A stretch of 64,000 nucleotides of DNA, taken from contig CAXIWQ010000038.1 of the NCBI GenBank assembly GCA_964036275.1, positions 92,496 through 156,495 on the forward strand, in the 5' to 3' direction. Numbering within the stretch: position 1 is the stretch's first letter; every line of letters begins with the position of its first letter. The position numbers were made by a program, and so were the translations under genes. Shown here piece by piece: positions 51,001 to 62,688 of the stretch. This DNA is from Litoditis marina. Taxonomy: Eukaryota > Nematoda > Chromadorea > Rhabditida > Rhabditidae. The notes under the pieces are model-generated. The model had not been told where the DNA came from. It worked only from the letters and a program-made list of their open reading frames with translations, and did not search any database.

Positions 51001-52514
51001 TCTATTCTGTGGCGCACAGCCACAAAATACGAATTTACGCGGTTATCGACTCTTTGCCTTGCAGCTACAGAAAAAAGTTTATACGGCTATCAAGTCTGTT
51101 GCTCATGGCTACAAAAACCTAATACGACTTTATATCCTGTGGCGCACAGCCACAAAATACAAATTAACGCGGTTATTGACTCTTTGCCGTGCAGCTACAG
51201 GGAAAAGGTTATACGGCTATCAAGTATGTTGCTCCCAGCTACAAAAACCTGATACGACAATCTATTCTGTGGCGCACAGCCACAAACGACAAATTAACGC
51301 GGTTATTACCTCTTTGCCTTGCAGCTACAGAAAAAAGTTCATACGGCTATCAAGTCTGTTGCTCCCAGCTACGAAAACCTAATTCGACTTTATATTCTGT
51401 GGCGCACAGCCACAAAAGACAAATTAACGCGCTTATTGACTCTTTGCCGTGCAGCTACAGGAAAAAGGTTATACGGCTATCAAGTATGTTGCTCCCAGCT
51501 ACAAAAACCTAATACTATTCTGTGGCGCACAGCCACAAAATACGAATTAACGCGGTTATCGACTCTTTGCCTTGCAGCTACAGAGAACAGTTTATACGGC
51601 TATCAAATCTGTTGCTCCCAGCTACAAAAACCTAATACGACCATCTTTTCTGTGGCGCACAGCCACAAAATACGAATTATCGCGGTTATCGACTTGTTGG
51701 CTTGCAGCTACAGAGAAAAGTTCATACGGCTATCAAGTCTGTTGCTCCCAGCTACAAAAACCTGATACGACAATCTATTCTGTGGCGCACAGCCACAAAA
51801 GACAAATTAACGCGGTTATTACCTCTTTGCCTTGCAGCTACAGAAAAAAGTTCATACGGCTATCAAGTCTGTTGCTCCCAGCTACGAAAACCTAATACGA
51901 CTTTATATTCTGTGGCGCACAGCCACAAAAGACAAACTAACGCGGTTGTTGACTCTTTGCCGTGCAGCTACAGGAAAAAGGTTATACGGCTATCAAGTAT
52001 GTTGCTCCCAGCTACAAAAACCTAATACTATTCTGTGGCGCACAGCCACAAAATACGAATTAACGCGGGTATCGACTCTTTGCCTTGCAGCTACAGAGAA
52101 CAGTTCATACGGCTATCTAATCTGTTGCTCCCAGCTACAAAAACCTAATACGACAATCTATTCTGTGGCGCACAGCCACAAAATACGAATTATCGCGGTT
52201 ATCGACTTGTTGGTCTGCAGCTAAAGAGAAAAGTTCATACGGCTATCAAGTCTGTTGCTCCCAGCTACAAAAACCTAATACGACTATATATTCTGTGGCG
52301 CACAGCCACAAAAGACGAATTAACGCGGTTATTGACTCTTTGCCTCGCAGTTACAGAGAACATTTCATACGGCTATCAAATCTGTTGCTCCCAGCTACAA
52401 AAACCTAATACGACAATCTATTCTGTGGCGCACAGCCACAAAGACGAATTAACGCGGTTATTGACATTTTGACTTGCAGCTACAAAAAAAATCATACGGC
52501 TATCAAGTCTGTTG
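48055..52514 (+). repeat. 2194-bp tandem duplication
   Basis: 48055-50248 and 50249-52514 align at 2194 bp (17 monomers minus 16 bp). Shared rare variants are ACGGCTCTCAAG, AACGCGCTTATTG (49232 and 51426), AAACTAACGCGGTTGTTG (49740 and 51934) and GGCTATCTAATCTG. Differences are few: CTGTATATT near 50090 versus CTATATATT near 52284, CTACAAACACC near 50204, GACAAACTATTC near 50477, and CACAAACGAC near 51284. Its left third is the same module as at 5767-6700 and 32449-33600. Confidence 0.92.
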
Positions 52515-53659
52515 CTTCCAACTACAAAAACAAAATACGACAATCTATTCTGTGGCGCACAGCCACAAAATACGAATTAACGCGGTTATCGACTCATTGG
52601 CTTGCAGCTACGGAAAAAAGTTTATACGGCTATCAAGTCTGTTGCTCATGGCTACAAAAACCTAATACGACTTTATATTCTGTGGCGCACAGCCACAAAA
52701 GACAAATTAACGCGGTTATTACCTCTTTGCCTTGCAGCTACAGAAAAAAGTTTATACGGCTATTAAGTCTGTTGCTCCCAGCTACAAAAACCTAATACGA
52801 CTTTATATTCTGTGGCGCACAGCCACAAAAGACAAATTAACGCGGTTATTTACTCTTTGCAGCTACAGAAAAAAGTTTATACGGCTATCAAGTATGTTGC
52901 TCCCAGCTACAAAAACCTAATACGACTATCTATTCTGTGGCGCACAGCCACAAAATACGAATTAACGCGGTTATCGACTATTTGCTTTGCAGCTACAGAA
53001 AAAAGTTAATACGGCTATCAAGTCTGTTGTTCCCAGCTACAAAAACCTGATACGACAATCTATTCTGTGGCGCACAGCCACAAAATACGAATTAACGCGG
53101 TTATCGACTCTTTGCCTTGCAGCTACAGAGAACAGTTCATACGGCTATCAAATATGTTGCTCCCAGCTACAAAAACCTAATACGACAATCTATTCTGTGG
53201 CGCACCCACAACATACGAATTAACGCGGTTATCGACTTTTTGCCCTGCAGCTACAGAGAACAGTTCATACGGCTGTCAAGTTGCTCATGGCTACAAAAAC
53301 CTAATACGACTTTATATTCTGTGGCGCACAGCCACAAAAGACAAATTTACGCGGTTATTGACTCTTTGCCTAGCAGCTATAGAAAAAAGTTTATACGGCT
53401 ATCAAATATGTTGCTCCCAGCTAGAAAAACCCAATACAACTATCTATTCTGTGGCACACAGCCACAAAATACGAATTAACGCGGTTATCGACTCTTTGCC
53501 TTGCAGCTACAGAAAAAAGTTTATACGGCTATCAAGTCTGTTGCTCATGGCTACAAAAACCTAATACGACTTTATATTCTGTGGCGCACAGCCACAAAAG
53601 ACCAATTAACGCGGTTATTACCTCTTTGCCTTGCAGCTACAGAAAAAAAGTTTATACGG

Positions 53660-55030
53660 CTATCAAATCTGTTGCTCGCAGCTACAAAAACCTAATACGA
53701 CAATCTATTATGTGGCGCACAGCCACAAAATACGAATTAACGCTGTTATCGACTCTTTGCTTGCAGCTACAGAGAAAAGCTTATACGGCTACCAAGTTTG
53801 TTGCTCACAGCTACAAGAACCTAATACGACCATATATTCTGTGGCGCACAGCCACAAAATACGAATTAACGCTGTTATCGACTCTTTGGCTTGCAGCTAC
53901 AGAAAAAAGCTTATACGGCTATCAAGTCTGTTGCTCCCAGCTACAAAAACCTAATACGACTTTATATTCTGTGGCGCACAGCCACAAAAGACAAATTAAC
54001 GCGGTTATTGACTCTTTGCCTTGCAGCTACAGAAAAAAGTTCATACGGCTATCAAGTCTGTTGCTCCCAGCTACGAAAACCTAATTCGACTTTATATTCT
54101 GTGGCGCACAGCCACGAAATACAAATTAACGCGGTTATTGACTTTTCGGCTTGCAGTTACAGAAAAAAAAAATCACACGGCTATCAAGTCTGTTGCTCAC
54201 AACTACAAAAACCTAATACGACTGTATACCCTGTGGCGCACAGCCACAAAAGGACAGTTTAACGCGGTTATTGACTCTTTGCCTTGCAGCTACAGAAAAA
54301 AATTTATACGGCCATCAAGTCTGTTGCTACCAGCTACAAAAACTTAATACGACTATCTTTTCTGTGGTGCACAACCACAAAATACGAATTAACGCGGTTA
54401 TTGACTCTTTGCCTTGCAGCTACAGAAAAAAGTTTATACGGCTATCAAGTCTGTTGCTCCCAGCTACAAAAACCTAATACGACAATCTTTTCTGTGGTGC
54501 ACAAGCAGAAAATACGAATTAACGCGGTTTTTGACTCTGTGGCTTGCATTTACAGAGAACAGTTCATACGGCTATCACGTCTGTTGCTCCCAGCTACAAA
54601 AACCTAATACGACTTTATATTCTGTGGCGCACAGCCACAAAAGACAATTAACGCGGTTATCGACTCTTTGGCTTGCAGCTACAGAAAAAAGCTTATACGG
54701 CTATCAAGTCTGTTGCTCCCAGCTATAAAAACCTAATACGACTTTATATTCTGTGGCGCACAGCCACAAAAGACAAATTAACGCGGTTATTGACTCTTTG
54801 CCTTGCAGCTACAGGAAAAAGTTCATACGGCTATCAAGTCTGTTGCTCCCAGCTACAAGAACCTGATACGACTATCTTTTCTGTGGCGCACAGCCACGAA
54901 ATACAAATTAACGCGGTTATCGACTTTTCGGCTTGCAGTTACAGAAAAAAAAATCACACGGCTATCAAGTCTGTTGCTCACAACTACAAAAACCTAATAC
55001 GACTGTACATCCTGTGGCGCACAGCCACAA
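53660..55030 (+). repeat. Diverged 'ACGCTG' cassette, copy 4
   Basis: Cassette copy in the right half, in the order CTCGCAGC, ACGCTG, AAGCTT, TTCGGCTTGCAG, GTGGTGCACAACCAC, GTGGTGCACAAGCAG and GCATTTACAG, then a second round beginning at AAGCTT (54689). Small private indels include a lost G in CGACTCTTTGCTTGC (53758) and an extra G in AAAAGGACAG (54250). It ends where TACATCCTGTGGCGCAC joins an AATTATCGCGG monomer near 55030. Confidence 0.85.
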
Positions 55031-55799
55031 AATACGAATTATCGCGGTTATCGACTTGTTGGCTTGCAGCTACAGAGAAAAGTTCATACGGCTATCAAGT
55101 CTGTTGCTCCCAGCTACAAAAACCTGATACGACAATCTATTCTGTGGCGCACAGCCACAAAAGACAAATTAACGCGGTTATTACCTATTTGCCTTGCAGC
55201 TACAGAAAAAAGTTCATACGGCTATCAAGTCTGTTGCTCCCAGCTACGAAAACCTAATACGACTTTATATTCTGTGGCGCACAGCCACAAAAGACAAATT
55301 AACGCGGTTGTTGACTCTTTGCCGTGCAGCTACAGGAAAAAGGTTATACGGCTATCAAGTATGTTGCTCCCAGCTACAAAAACCTAATACTATTCTGTGG
55401 CGCACAGCCACAAAATACGAATTAACGCGGGTATCGACTCTTTGCCTTGCAGCTACAGAGAACAGTTCATACGGCTATCAAATCTGTTGCTCCCAGCTAC
55501 AAAAACCTAATACGACAATCTATTCTGTGGCGCACAGCCACAAAATACGAATTATCGCGGTTATCGACTTGTTGGTCTGCAGCTAAAGAGAAAAGTTCAT
55601 ACGGCTATCAAGTCTGTTGCTCCCAGCTACAAAAACTTAATACGACTATATATTCTGTGGCGCACAGCCACAAAAGACGAATTAACGCGGTTATTGACTC
55701 TTTGCCTCGCAGTTACAGAGAACATTTCATACGGCTATCAAATCTGTTGCTCCCAGCTACAAAAACCTAATACGACAATCTATTCTGTGGCGCACAGCC

Positions 55800-56059
55800 A
55801 CAAAGACGAATTAACGCGGTTATTGACTCATTGGCTTGCAGCTACGGAAAAAAAGTTTATACGGCTATCAAGTATGTTGCTCCCAGCTAGAAAAACCCAA
55901 TACAACTATCTATTCTGTGGCGCACAGCCACAAAGACGAATTAACGCGGTTATTGACTCATTGGCTTGCAGCTACGGAAAAAAAGTTTATACGGCTATCA
56001 AGTATGTTGCTCCCAGCTAGAAAAACCCAATACAACTATCTATTCTGTGGCACACAGCC
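55800..56059 (+). repeat. Single-monomer tandem duplication
   Basis: 55800-55929 and 55930-56059 are apparently identical 130-bp monomers, each with CACAAAGACGAATT, GACTCATTGGCTTG, GCTACGGAAAAAAAG and GCTAGAAAAACCCAATACAAC. Adjacent identical monomers are unusual here, where neighbours normally belong to different types, so this is probably a very recent one-monomer slip or unequal exchange. Confidence 0.85.
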
Positions 56060-56686
56060 ACAAAATACGAATTAACGCGGTTATCGACTCTTTGCCTTGC
56101 AGCTACAGAAAAAAGTTTATACGGCTATCAAGTCTGTTGCTCATGGCTACAAAAACCTAATACGACTTTATATTCTGTGGCGCACAGCCACAAAAGACAA
56201 ATTAACGCGGTTATTACCTCTTTGCCTTGCAGCTACAGAAAAAAGTTTATACGGCTATTAAGTCTGTTGCTCCCAGCTACAAAAACCTAATACGACTTTA
56301 TATTCTGTGGCGCACAGCCACAAAAGACAAATTAACGCGGTTATTGACTCTTTGCAGCTACAGAAAAAAGTTTATACGGCTATCAAGTATGTTGCTCCCA
56401 GCTACAAAAACCTAATACGACTATCTATTCTGTGGCGCACAGCCACAAAATACGAATTATCGCGGTTATCGACTTGTTGGCTTGCAGCTACAGAGAAAAG
56501 TTTATACGGCTATCAAGTCTGTTGCTCCCAGCTACAAAAACCTGATACGACAATCTATTCTGTGGCGCACAGCTACAAAAGACAAATTAACGCGGTTATT
56601 ACCTCTTTGCTTTGCAGCTACAGAAAAAAGTTCATACGGCTATCAAGTCTGTTGCTCCCAGCTACGAAAACCTAATTCGACTTTAT

Positions 56687-59600
56687 ATTCTGTGGCGCAC
56701 AGCCACAAAAGACAAATTAACGCGGTTATTACCTCTTTGCCTTGCAGCTACAGAAAAAAGTTCATACGGCTATCAAGTCTGTTGCTCCCAGCTACGAAAA
56801 CCTAATACGACTTTATATTCTGTGGCGCACAGCCACAAAAGACAAATTAACGCGGTTGTTGACTCTTTGCCGTGCAGCTACAGGAAAAAGGTTATACGGC
56901 TATCAAGTATGTTGCTCCCAGCTACGAAAACCTAATACTATTCTGTGGCGCACAGCCACAAAATACGAATTAACGCGGGTGTCGACTCTTTGCCTTGCAG
57001 CTACAGAGAACAGTTCATACGGCTATCAAATCTGTTGCTCCCAGCTACAAAAACCTAATACGACAATCTATTCTGTGGCGCACAGCCACAAAATACGAAT
57101 TATCGCGGTTATCGACTTGTTGGTCTGCAGCTAAAGAGAAAAGTTCATACGGCTATCAAGTCTGTTGCTCCCAGCTACAAAAACCTAATACGACTATATA
57201 TTCTGTGGCGCACAGCCACAAAAGACGAATTAACGCGGTTATTGACTCTTTGCCTCGCAGTTACAGAGAACATTTCATACGGCTATCAAATCTGTTGCTC
57301 CCAGCTACAAAAACCTAATACGACAATCTATTCTGTGGCGCACAGCCACAAAGACGAATTAACGCGGTTATTGACATTTTGACTTGCAGCTACAAAAAAA
57401 ATCATACGGCTATCAAGTCTGTTGCTTCCAACTACAAAAACAAAATACGACAATCTATTCTGTGGCGCACAGCCACGAAATACGAATTAACGCGGTTATC
57501 GACTCATTGGCTTGCAGCTACGGAAAAAAGTTTATACGGCTATCAAGTATGTTGCTCCCAGCTAGAAAAACCCAATACAACTATCTATTCTGTGGCACAC
57601 AGCCACAAAATACGAATTAACGCGGTTATCGACTCTTTGCCTTGCAGCTACAGAAAAAAGTTTATACGGCTATCAAGTCTGTTGCTCATGGCTACAAAAA
57701 CCTAATACGACTTTATATTCTGTGGCGCACAGCCACAAAAGACAAATTAACGCGGTTATTACCTCTTTGCCTTGCAGCTACAGAAAAAAGTTTATACGGC
57801 TATTAAGTCTGTTGCTCCCAGCTACAAAAACCTAATACGACTTTATATTCTGTGGCGCACAGCCACAAAAGACAAATTAACGCGGTTATTGACTCTTTGC
57901 AGCTACAGAAAAAAGTTTATACGGCTATCAAGTATGTTGCTCCCAGCTACAAAAACCTAATACGACTATCTATTCTGTGGCGCACAGCCACAAAATACGA
58001 ATTATCGCGGTTATCGACTTGTTGGCTTGCAGCTACAGAGAAAAGTTTATACGGCTATCAAGTCTGTTGCTCCCAGCTACAAAAACCTGATACGACAATC
58101 TATTCTGTGGCGCACATCTACAAAAGACAAATTAACGCGGTTATTACCTCTTTGCTTTGCAGCTACAGAAAAAAGTTCATACGGCTATCAAGTCTGTTGC
58201 TCCTAGCTACGAAAACCTAATTCGACTTTATATTCTGTGGCGCACAGCCACAAAAGACAAATTAACGCGGTTATTGACTCTTTGCCGTGCAGCTACAGGA
58301 AAAAGGTTATACGGCTATCAAGTATGTTGCTCCCAGCTACAAAAACCTGATACGACAATCTATTCTGTGGCGCACAGCCACAAAAGACAAATTAACGCGG
58401 TTATTACCTCTTTGCCTTGCAGCTACAGCAAAAAGTGCATACGGCTATCAAGTCTGTTGCTCCCAGCTACGAAAACCTAATTCGACTTTATATTCTGTGG
58501 CGCACAGCCACAAAAGACAAATTAACGCGGTTATTGACTCTTTGCCGTGCAGCTACAGGAAAAAGGTTATACGGCTATCAAGTATGTTGCTCCCAGCTAC
58601 AAAAACCTAATACTATTCTGTGGCGCACAGCCACAAAATACGAATTAACGCGGTTATCGACTCTTTGCCTTGCAGCTACAGAGAACAGTTCATACGGCTA
58701 TCAAATCTGTTGCTCCCAGCTACAAAAACCTAATACGACAATCTATTCTGTGGCGCACAGCCACAAAAGACAAATTAACGCGGTTATTACCTCTTTGCCT
58801 TGCAGCTACAGAAAAAAGTTCATACGGCTATCAAGTCTGTTGCTCCCAGCTATGAAAACCTAATACGACTTTATATTCTGTGGCGCACAGCCACAAAAGA
58901 CAAATTAACGCGGTTGTTGACTCTTTGCCGTGCAGCTACAGGAAAAAGGTTATACGGCTATCAAGTATGTTGCTCCCAGCTACAAAAACCTAATACTATT
59001 CTGTGGCGCACAGCCACAAAATACGAATTAACGCGGGTATCGACTCTTTGCCTTGCAGCTACAGAGAACAGTTCATACGGCTATCAAATCTGTTGCTCCC
59101 AGCTACAAAAACCTAATACGACAATCTATTCTGTGGCGCACAGCCACAAAATACGAATTATCGCGGTTATCGACTTGTTGGTCTGCAGCTAAAGAGAAAA
59201 GTTCATACGGCTATCAAGTCTGTTGCTCCCAGCTACAAAAACCTAATACGACTATATATTCTGTGGCGCACAGCCACAAAAGACGAATTAACGCGGTTAT
59301 TGACTCTTTGCCTCGCAGTTACAGAGAACATTTCATACGGCTATCAAATCTGTTGCTCCCAGCTACAAAAACCTAATACGACAATCTATTCTGTGGCGCA
59401 CAGCCACAAAGACGAATTAACGCGGTTATTGACATTTTGACTTGCAGCTACAAAAAAAATCATACGGCTATCAAGTCTGTTGCTTCCAACTACAAAAACA
59501 AAATACGACAATCTATTCTGTGGCGCACAGCCACGAAATACGAATTAACGCGGTTATCGACTCATTGGCTTGCAGCTACGGAAAAAAGTTTATACGGCTA

Positions 59601-61655
59601 TCAAGTATGTTGCTCCCAGCTAGAAAAACCCAATACAACTATCTATTCTGTGGCACACAGCCACAAAATACGAATTAACGCGGTTATCGACTCTTTGCCT
59701 TGCAGCTACAGAAAAAAGTTTATACGGCTATCAAGTCTGTTGCTCATGGCTACAAAAACCTAATACGACTTTATATTCTGTGGCGCACAGCCACAAAAGA
59801 CAAATTAACGCGGTTATTACCTCTTTGCCTTGCAGCTACAGAAAAAAGTTTATACGGCTATTAAGTCTGTTGCTCCCAGCTACAAAAACCTAATACGACT
59901 TTATATTCTGTGGCGCACAGCCACAAAAGACAAATTAACGCGGTTATTGACTCTTTGCAGCTACAGAAAAAAGTTTATACGGCTATCAAGTATGTTGCTC
60001 CCAGCTACAAAAACCTAATACGACTATCTATTCTGTGGCGCACAGCCACAAAATACGAATTATCGCGGTTATCGACTTGTTGGCTTGCAGCTACAGAGAA
60101 AAGTTTATACGGCTATCAAGTCTGTTGCTCCCAGCTACAAAAACCTGATACGACAATCTATTCTGTGGCGCACATCTACAAAAGACAAATTAACGCGGTT
60201 ATTACCTCTTTGCTTTGCAGCTACAGAAAAAAGTTCATACGGCTATCAAGTCTGTTGCTCCTAGCTACGAAAACCTAATTCGACTTTATATTCTGTGGCG
60301 CACAGCCACAAAAGACAAATTAACGCGGTTATTGACTCTTTGCCGTGCAGCTACAGGAAAAAGGTTATACGGCTATCAAGTATGTTGCTCCCAGCTACAA
60401 AAACCTGATACGACAATCTATTCTGTGGCGCACAGCCACAAAAGACAAATTAACGCGGTTATTACCTCTTTGCCTTGCAGCTACAGCAAAAAGTGCATAC
60501 GGCTATCAAGTCTGTTGCTCCCAGCTACGAAAACCTAATTCGACTTTATATTCTGTGGCGCACAGCCACAAAAGACAAATTAACGCGGTTATTGACTCTT
60601 TGCCGTGCAGCTACAGGAAAAAGGTTATACGGCTATCAAGTATGTTGCTCCCAGCTACAAAAACCTAATACTATTCTGTGGCGCACAGCCACAAAATACG
60701 AATTAACGCGGTTATCGACTCTTTGCCTTGCAGCTACAGAGAACAGTTCATACGGCTATCAAATCTGTTGCTCCCAGCTACAAAAACCTAATACGACAAT
60801 CTATTCTGTGGCGCACAGCCACAAAAGACAAATTAACGCGGTTATTACCTCTTTGCCTTGCAGCTACAGAAAAAAGTTCATACGGCTATCAAGTCTGTTG
60901 CTCCCAGCTATGAAAACCTAATACGACTTTATATTCTGTGGCGCACAGCCACAAAAGACAAATTAACGCGGTTGTTGACTCTTTGCCGTGCAGCTACAGG
61001 AAAAAGGTTATACGGCTATCAAGTATGTTGCTCCCAGCTACAAAAACCTAATACTATTCTGTGGCGCACAGCCACAAAATACGAATTAACGCGGGTATCG
61101 ACTCTTTGCCTTGCAGCTACAGAGAACAGTTCATACGGCTATCAAATCTGTTGCTCCCAGCTACAAAAACCTAATACGACAATCTATTCTGTGGCGCACA
61201 GCCACAAAATACGAATTATCGCGGTTATCGACTTGTTGGTCTGCAGCTAAAGAGAAAAGTTCATACGGCTATCAATTCTGTTGCTCCCAGCTACAAAAAC
61301 CTAATACGACTATATATTCTGTGGCGCACAGCCACAAAAGACGAATTAACGCGGTTATTGACTCTTTGCCTCGCAGTTACAGAGAACATTTCATACGGCT
61401 ATCAAATCTGTTGCTCCCAGCTACAAAAACCTAATACGACAATCTATTCTGTGGCGCACAGCCACAAAGACGAATTAACGCGGTTATTGACATTTTGACT
61501 TGCAGCTACAAAAACAAATCATACGGCTATCAAGTCTGTTGCTTCCAACTACAAAAACAAAATACGACAATCTATTCTGTGGCGCACAGCCACAAAATAC
61601 GAATTAACGCGGTTATCGACTCATTGGCTTGCAGCTACGGAAAAAAGTTTATACG
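56687..61655 (+). repeat. 2058-bp tandem HOR, about 2.4 copies
   Basis: Copies at 56687-58744, 58745-60802 and 60803 to about 61655 align at 2058 bp (16 monomers minus 22 bp). The deficit comes from two 123-bp AATACTATTCTG monomers, the short TTTGCAGCTAC monomer and other small indels. Rare markers recur once per unit: GCGCACATCTAC (58111 and 60169), GCTCCTAGCTACG (58200 and 60258), CTACAGCAAAAAGTGC (58421 and 60479), AGCTATGAAAACC (58849 and 60907) and GGCTATTAAGTC (57799 and 59857). Confidence 0.92.
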
Positions 61656-62688
61656 GCTATCAAGTCTGTTGCTCATGGCTACAAAAACCTAATACGACTT
61701 TATATTCTGTGGCGCACAGCCACAAAAGACAAATTAACGCGGTTATTACCTCTTTGCCTTGCAGCTACAGAAAAAAGTTTATACGGCTATTAAGTCTGTT
61801 GCTCCCAGCTACAAAAACCTAATACGACTTTATATTCTGTGGCGCACAGCCACAAAAGACAAATTAACGCGGTTATTGACTCTTTGCAGCTACAGAAAAA
61901 AGTTTATACGGCTATCAAGTATGTTGCTCCCAGCTACAAAAACCTAATACGACTATCTATTCTGTGGCGCACAGCCACAAAATACGAATTAACGCGGTTA
62001 TCGACTATTTGCTTTGCAGCTACAGAAAAAAGTTAATACGGCTATCAAGTCTGTTGTTCCCAGCTACAAAAACCTGATACGACAATCTATTCTGTGGCGC
62101 ACAGCCACAAAATACGAATTAACGCGGTTATCGACTCTTTGCCTTGCAGCTACAGAGAACAGTTCATACGGCTATCAAATATGTTGCTCCCAGCTACAAA
62201 AACCTAATACGACAATCTATTCTGTGGCGCACAGCCACAACATACGAATTAACGCGGTTATCGACTTTTTGCCCTGCAGCTACAGAGAACAGTTCATACG
62301 GCTATCAAGTTGCTCATGGCTACAAAAACCTAATACGACTTTATATTCTGTGGCGCACAGCCACAAAAGACAAATTTACGCGGTTATTGACTCTTTGCCT
62401 AGCAGCTACAGAAAAAAGTTTATATGGCTATCAAGTATGTTGCTCCCAGCTAGAAAAACCCAATACAACTATCTATTCTGTGGCACACAGCCACAAAATA
62501 CGATACAACGCGGTTATCGACTCTTTGCCTTGCAGCTACAGAAAAAAGTTTATACGGCTATCAAGTCTGTTGCTCATGGCTACAAAAACCTAATACGACT
62601 TTATATTCTGTGGCGCACAGCCACAAAAGACAAATTAACGCGGTTATTACCTCTTTGCCTTGCAGCTACAGAAAAAAAGTTTATACGG

